A DNA stretch of 25,700 nucleotides from contig CALAKO010000085.1 of assembly GCA_937922955.1 (NCBI GenBank), positions 1-25,700 of the forward strand. The letters are read 5' to 3'. Shown here one piece after another: positions 22,031 to 25,700 of this stretch. The DNA is from an uncultured Peptococcaceae bacterium. Its GTDB lineage: Bacteria > Bacillota > Peptococcia > Peptococcales > Peptococcaceae. Each line of letters begins with the position of its first letter. Positions within the stretch are counted from its first letter, which is position 1. The position numbers were made by a program, and so were the translations under genes. The notes beneath the pieces were generated by a model. That model did no database searches, had not been told where the DNA came from, and was given only the letters and a program-made list of their open reading frames with translations.

Positions 22031-23002
22031 ATGGGAGTTAAAGAAGAAGTTCTGCGCACGCTGCGCGCGGAGCCGGAAGAATACATCTCAGGCCAGGCAT
22101 TGGCGGATCGGCTGTCGGTGTCGCGGCATGCGGTTTGGAAGGCGATTGACAAGCTGCGCAGCGAGGGCTACGAGATCGATGCGCGCACCAACTGCGGCTA
22201 TCGGTTGGTGGCGGCTGGCGATTCGTTGAGCGCTGAGGGTGTGGCGGCGTTTTTGCCGCCGTCGTCACCGTTTAAGCTGGAATACCATGCGGTGATTGAC
22301 TCGACGAACATTCGCGCCCGCACGCTGGCTGAGGCCGGTGCGCCAGAGTGGACGGTCGTGCTGGCAGACAGTCAGACTGCTGGGCGTGGCCGCTTGGGGC
22401 GAGTGTTTTATTCGCCGCAGGCGAGCGGCATTTACATGAGTGCCATTGTGCGGCCGGACTGTGATGTGCTGGAGGCAAATTTGCTGACGATTGCTGCAGC
22501 AACGGCAGTGGCTGAAGGCATCGAGGCCGTCTGTGGCATGGATGTTGGCATTAAATGGGTGAACGACTGCTTTGTGGAAGAGCGCAAAGTTAGTGGGATT
22601 CTCACTGAAGCGGCCGTTGGTGTAGAGGAGCAGAGGCTGCGTTATGCGGTGGTGGGCATTGGCATCAATGTGGCGCCACCGAACGGTGGTTTTCCGGAAG
22701 GATTGGAACACATTGCCACCAGCATCTACACCGAACCTTTGCAAAGCGAAGTGCGCAACCGCTTGGCGGCAGAAGTGCTGCAGCGTTTTCGTTCCTATGC
22801 TGAGGACTTGCCGGGGCGCGCTTATTTCGACAGTTACCGTGCGCGTCTTTTTGTGCTCGACCGCGACGTGACGCTGGAACGCGGCAAAGATCGGGAAAAA
22901 GTGCATGTGCGTGGGCTGGATGACAGCGGTGCGCTGATTGTAGAAACAGCAGATGGCCGTATAAAAACGGTGGCTTCAGGCGAAGTCAGTCTGCGGTTTT
23001 AA
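22031..23002 (+). CDS. birA: Biotin protein ligase / biotin operon repressor BirA
   Basis: A 323-residue bifunctional BirA. It joins biotin through biotinyl-5'-AMP to a lysine of biotin carboxyl carrier proteins, and with bound biotinyl-AMP it represses biotin genes. Residues 1-60 form the winged HTH (SGQALADRLSVSRHAVWKAI, then GYRLV). The catalytic core has STNIRART, the biotin/ATP loop AGRGRLGR (usual GRGRRGR), YMSAIVRP, KWVNDCF (usual KWPND) and GIGINV. The C-terminal SH3-like domain ends in GEVSLRF. The length is as expected. GGAAAGGAG precedes the ATG. First gene of a compact run of five; no biotin synthesis or carboxylase genes lie in the window. Confidence 0.96.
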   Translation: MGVKEEVLRTLRAEPEEYISGQALADRLSVSRHAVWKAIDKLRSEGYEIDARTNCGYRLVAAGDSLSAEGVAAFLPPSSPFKLEYHAVIDSTNIRARTLAEAGAPEWTVVLADSQTAGRGRLGRVFYSPQASGIYMSAIVRPDCDVLEANLLTIAAATAVAEGIEAVCGMDVGIKWVNDCFVEERKVSGILTEAAVGVEEQRLRYAVVGIGINVAPPNGGFPEGLEHIATSIYTEPLQSEVRNRLAAEVLQRFRSYAEDLPGRAYFDSYRARLFVLDRDVTLERGKDREKVHVRGLDDSGALIVETADGRIKTVASGEVSLRF

Positions 23003-23019
23003 GTGGAAGGAGAAACGTC

Positions 23020-23514
23020 ATGAATGAAAATACCGAACGTGTGAAGTCTTATCTGGAACCATTCGGCTTTGCTGAACGCGTTCATGAATTTGCAGAAGGC
23101 GCAACGGCAACGGTGCCATTGGCGGCAGCAGCGATTGGCTGTCAGGAAGCGCAGATTGCGAAAAGCATGAGTTTTAAAACACCAGAAGGCAATGCCTTGA
23201 TCGTTGTGACTGCCGGTGATGGAAAAATTAACAGCGGCATGTTTAAGCGTCAGTTCGGCTATAAAGCCAGCATGCTCAAGGGCGACGATGTGCTCAATTT
23301 GACGGGGCATCCGATTGGCGGGGTTTGCCCGTTTGCACTGCCGGAGAACGTGCCCGTGTATCTGGATGTATCGATGCAGCGTTTTGAACGCATTTATCCC
23401 GCATGCGGCAGCCCAGCAAGCATGGTGCCTTTGACCCCGCAGGAATTGGAAACGGCGTCTCAGGCCAAAGGCTGGGTGGATGTGTGCAAAGGCTGGCGGG
23501 AGGAAGAAGAATGA
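23020..23514 (+). CDS. YbaK/EbsC-family protein (aminoacyl-tRNA deacylase-like), paralog 1
   Basis: A 164-residue single-domain protein of the YbaK/ProX/INS family, whose members hydrolyse wrongly charged tRNA in trans. Visible family features are AQIAKSMSFKT with the conserved lysine of the site, FGYKASML, and TGHPIGGVCPF, the counterpart of the GGxSPxG loop. It differs clearly from the second member of this family at 24370, so the two probably have different tRNA substrates. It starts 17 nt after birA, and its stop overlaps the next start as ATGA. The exact substrate is not predicted. Confidence 0.87.
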   Translation: MNENTERVKSYLEPFGFAERVHEFAEGATATVPLAAAAIGCQEAQIAKSMSFKTPEGNALIVVTAGDGKINSGMFKRQFGYKASMLKGDDVLNLTGHPIGGVCPFALPENVPVYLDVSMQRFERIYPACGSPASMVPLTPQELETASQAKGWVDVCKGWREEEE

Positions 23515-24377
23515 AAACAGGACTCATCATCGAAGGCGGCGCTCTGCGCAGTGCGTTCAGTTTTGGTGTGCTCAAGACTTGGGCCGATGCTGGTGTCACC
23601 TTCCCTTATACGGCGGCTGTGTCGCTGGGCAATGTTGCGGCGGTGTATTTCCGGGCGCGTCAGAGCGAGGCGTTGGATGCTGCTTATGGCGACTATTTCG
23701 ATGCTCAGGGCGAGATTGGCCGCTTGGGCATGCTTAAAGGCGAGCGTGTCATCAATGGACCAGCTTTTCTTGATACGGTGATGAACGCGCATCCGGTGGA
23801 CATGGCGGCTTTTCTAACGGCAGAAGGACGCCTGGAGATGGCGGCCACTCGTTCCGATAATGGTGACGGCATGTTTTGGCCGTTGCAAGAGGTGTCGAAG
23901 GAAAAACATCTGCATCAGTTCCTGCGCGCTGGTGTGACCTTCCCAGGCATGGGCGAAGCGGTACAGCTCATTGAGCGCAGCTATTACGACGGCAGCATTG
24001 CTGAGCCGCTGCCAGTAAGTCGGGCGCTGGCTGCTGGCTGTGATCGATTGGTTGTGATTCAGACTCATCTGCGCACCTATAGCATGAAACGCCCTCGTTT
24101 AACATTCGGCATTGCAAGCGCGTTGACGGATGTGCCAATGACGCGCAATGCGTATCTGTTGAGCCACCTCCATTACAACCGTGAGCTCGCAAAGCTGCAC
24201 GCGCTGGAACGCGAAGGCCGTGCATTGATTGTGGCACCGGTGGTAGAAAGCAGCGATTTGCATCGCTATGGCGTCAGCATGTCGGCGGCTTCGGAATTTT
24301 ACGCAGAAGGCCTGCGATTGGGGGACGCAGCCATCGAATCCTTGCAGCGTTTTCTGGAGGGATCGGCCCATGAGTAA
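23511..24377 (+). CDS. Patatin-like phospholipase family protein (YjjU-like), divergent active site
   Basis: A 288-residue protein of the patatin-like family. These enzymes use a Ser-Asp dyad with a glycine-rich oxyanion loop. Here the loop is EGGALRSAFSFGVL (8-21; usually EGGGxRG), the nucleophile elbow is AVSLGN (36-41, Ser38; usually GxSxG, so the first Gly is Ala), and the aspartate is in YYDGSIAEPLP. Ser and Asp are kept, but two glycines are not. The C-terminus (NRELAKLHALEREGRALIVAP) resembles the C-terminal part of YjjU-type proteins. It may be a weak or altered lipase, or a non-catalytic member. The ATG at 23511 overlaps the previous stop by 4 nt, with GGGAGG upstream. Confidence 0.83.
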   Translation: MKTGLIIEGGALRSAFSFGVLKTWADAGVTFPYTAAVSLGNVAAVYFRARQSEALDAAYGDYFDAQGEIGRLGMLKGERVINGPAFLDTVMNAHPVDMAAFLTAEGRLEMAATRSDNGDGMFWPLQEVSKEKHLHQFLRAGVTFPGMGEAVQLIERSYYDGSIAEPLPVSRALAAGCDRLVVIQTHLRTYSMKRPRLTFGIASALTDVPMTRNAYLLSHLHYNRELAKLHALEREGRALIVAPVVESSDLHRYGVSMSAASEFYAEGLRLGDAAIESLQRFLEGSAHE

Positions 24378-24864
24378 GGAAAAAGAAAAGAAAACAAACG
24401 CCATGCGCATTGTTGAACGCGCGAAGGTGGCGTATAACGTTTATCATTACGCTTGGCGTGAGGATGCTCTCGATGCGGTTCATGTAGCAGACGAGCTGGA
24501 ACGTCCGGAGGATCAGGTGTTCAAAACTCTGGTTGCCGTTGGTGATAAGACGGGCCCTGTTGTAGGGGTCATTCCGTCCAACCAGGAGTTGGATCTGAAA
24601 AAATTTGCCCGCGCCAGCGGCAATAAACGTGTGGAAATGCTTCATCTCAAAGATCTGGAAAAAACCACTGGCTACATTCGTGGCGGATGTTCGCCGATTG
24701 GTATGAAAAAAGCCTACCCAACCTACGTTGGGCAGGAAATCGACCATATTGAAGAAATTCTTGTTTCTGCCGGTCATCGCGGCATTCAAATGGGATTTGC
24801 CGTCGATGATTTTCTCAAGGTGTCTGGTGCTGTTGTGGCGGACATCACCAAAGACCATGCATAA
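24370..24864 (+). CDS. ybaK: Cys-tRNA(Pro) deacylase-like protein YbaK, paralog 2
   Basis: A 164-residue protein close to classical YbaK, which removes Cys from wrongly charged tRNA(Pro). Features: TNAMRIVERAKVAYNVYHY at the N-terminus, QVFKTLVAVGD with the conserved lysine, VIPSNQELDLKKFA, and YIRGGCSPIGMKK, the GGxSPIG loop of the family. The ATG at 24370 has GGAGG 9 nt upstream and overlaps the patatin gene by 8 nt. Together with the YbaK-like gene at 23020 it brackets the patatin gene in one operon. Confidence 0.92.
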   Translation: MSKEKEKKTNAMRIVERAKVAYNVYHYAWREDALDAVHVADELERPEDQVFKTLVAVGDKTGPVVGVIPSNQELDLKKFARASGNKRVEMLHLKDLEKTTGYIRGGCSPIGMKKAYPTYVGQEIDHIEEILVSAGHRGIQMGFAVDDFLKVSGAVVADITKDHA

Positions 24865-24882
24865 CAAAGGAGAGGGAAGGAC

Positions 24883-25614
24883 ATGGCAAATATTCTCATA
24901 ACCGGCGGTTCTCGCGGTATTGGCGCTGCTACCGTGCGGCGGCTTGCGCGCGATGGGCACCGCGTTTGCTTTTTGTATAAGGAGAGCATTGAAAAGGCGC
25001 ATAGTTTAAGTCGGCTTTTACAGGCTGAAGGCTGTGATGTGATTGGGGTGCAGTGCGACATTCGCCAATCGGCGCAGGTACAGATGACGCTGGACGCCCT
25101 GCAGGAAAAATGGGGCGCCATGGATGTGCTCATCAACTGTGCAGGCATCAGCTGGAATGGACTCATGCAGGACATGCTTGATGCAGAATGGCTGGATGTT
25201 TTTGACACCAACGTGCATGGGGCATTCTATTGCACGCGTGCGGTGCTGCCAGGCATGCTGGCGCGCCAAAAAGGCGTCATCATCAACATCAGTTCCATTT
25301 GGGGCAGCCATGCAGCCTCCTGTGAAGTGGCTTACAGTGCTAGTAAAGGAGCCATTGATGCATTCACCCGTTCCCTGGCCGAGGAAGTGGCCTACAGCGG
25401 CATTCGTGTCAATGCGATTGCGCCGGGTGTTGTGCATACCGATATGGTGGAACAGCTGGGGCCGGAAACCAATGCCGTGCTTCACGAAGAAATTCCAATG
25501 AGACGTTATGCCAATCCAGAAGAAATTGCTGGTCTGATTGCTTATTTGATCAGCGATGAAGCCAGCTACATCACCGGCCAGGTGATTACCATGGCTGGTG
25601 GCTTTGTGATCTGA
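24883..25614 (+). CDS. ymfI: SDR-family reductase, probable EF-P 5-aminopentanone reductase
   Basis: A 243-residue short-chain dehydrogenase/reductase. The NAD(P) loop is TGGSRGIG (7-14), followed by NCAG, the catalytic Ser in NISSIWG, YSASK (Tyr and Lys) and VNAIAPG; the C-terminus is YITGQVITMAGGF. The segment SSIWG..AASCEVAYS is the pattern I recall from Bacillus YmfI, which reduces the 5-aminopentanone group on a lysine of elongation factor P; ordinary FabG proteins differ there. FabG (3-oxoacyl-ACP reductase) remains the alternative. It starts 18 nt after ybaK, so it is likely cotranscribed in an operon with other translation-quality genes. No EF-P gene lies in the window. Confidence 0.8.
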   Translation: MANILITGGSRGIGAATVRRLARDGHRVCFLYKESIEKAHSLSRLLQAEGCDVIGVQCDIRQSAQVQMTLDALQEKWGAMDVLINCAGISWNGLMQDMLDAEWLDVFDTNVHGAFYCTRAVLPGMLARQKGVIINISSIWGSHAASCEVAYSASKGAIDAFTRSLAEEVAYSGIRVNAIAPGVVHTDMVEQLGPETNAVLHEEIPMRRYANPEEIAGLIAYLISDEASYITGQVITMAGGFVI

Positions 25615-25636
25615 TAAAAAAGAACCTGTGTTTAGA

Positions 25637-25700
25637 TGTACTGCCCCCCAGATTAAACGGACAGTACAAAAGAACCCCTGGTAGGAAAATATTTAGTTTA
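25637..25700. mobile_element. Possible end of an IS3-family (IS150-like) element
   Basis: TGTACTGCCCCCCAGATT begins at 25637 and is followed by AAACGGACAGTACA. This resembles, from memory, the terminal repeats of IS150-group elements, which start TGTACTG.CCCCC and carry a GGACA motif. TGTACTG and CAGTACA (25637-25643, 25662-25668) are inverted copies, so a hairpin or operator is another reading. No transposase is seen before the window ends. Confidence 0.35.

Noticed and set aside
1..25700. CRISPR arrays, tRNA or rRNA genes.
   Set aside because: No regularly spaced short repeats and no cloverleaf or rRNA-like sequence were found; the only long repeats are the two surface-gene cassette ends.

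Overview
The window looks like the chromosome of a member of the Bacillota (Firmicutes). Strong AGGAGG-type ribosome binding sites, frequent TTG/GTG starts, sigma-A-like promoters (several of extended -10 type), an infC-rpmI-rplT operon, a BirA with an N-terminal HTH, a YmfI-like EF-P modification reductase and a three-SLH surface protein all fit. Whether it is a Clostridia or a Negativicutes lineage cannot be settled from this sequence. Most genes are GC-rich; the two large surface-protein genes at the left are visibly AT-richer and have a uniform codon choice typical of very highly expressed genes.

Left part (1-7140): two paralogous secreted surface-protein cassettes in tandem. Each has a structured, nearly identical 5' leader of at least 320 nt, a TTG start, an identical signal-peptide start, a divergent central region, and a C-terminal copper-amine-oxidase-N-like domain whose last 336 bp, running past the stop codon, are identical between the copies. 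A Phd/YefM-RelE/ParE toxin-antitoxin pair lies between the cassettes, so it is flanked on both sides by direct repeats. This is the most interesting locus: an unassigned leader RNA class attached to a recombination-prone, S-layer-like gene family.

Middle (7140-12184): a 75-residue acidic protein with two Cys-x15-Cys repeats behind a strong promoter containing a palindrome; an MBL-fold hydrolase with an altered metal motif; a 925-residue MacB-like ABC ATPase/permease fusion; and a TSUP-family permease. On the opposite strand follows a 1584-residue SLH protein with about seven HID-like repeats, presumably displayed on the cell wall.

Right part (17040-25615): a Bcr/CflA-like MFS exporter behind a leader containing an intrinsic terminator (probable attenuator); a CPA1-type cation/proton antiporter with a C-terminal RCK_C region followed by a glycine-zipper membrane microprotein; the infC-rpmI-rplT operon with a leader terminator and an AUC start for infC; then a tight five-gene operon of birA, a YbaK-like protein, a patatin-like protein with a degenerate nucleophile elbow, a second YbaK-like deacylase and a YmfI-like SDR. 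The last 60 bases hold a possible IS3-family end. No tRNA, rRNA or CRISPR array was seen.
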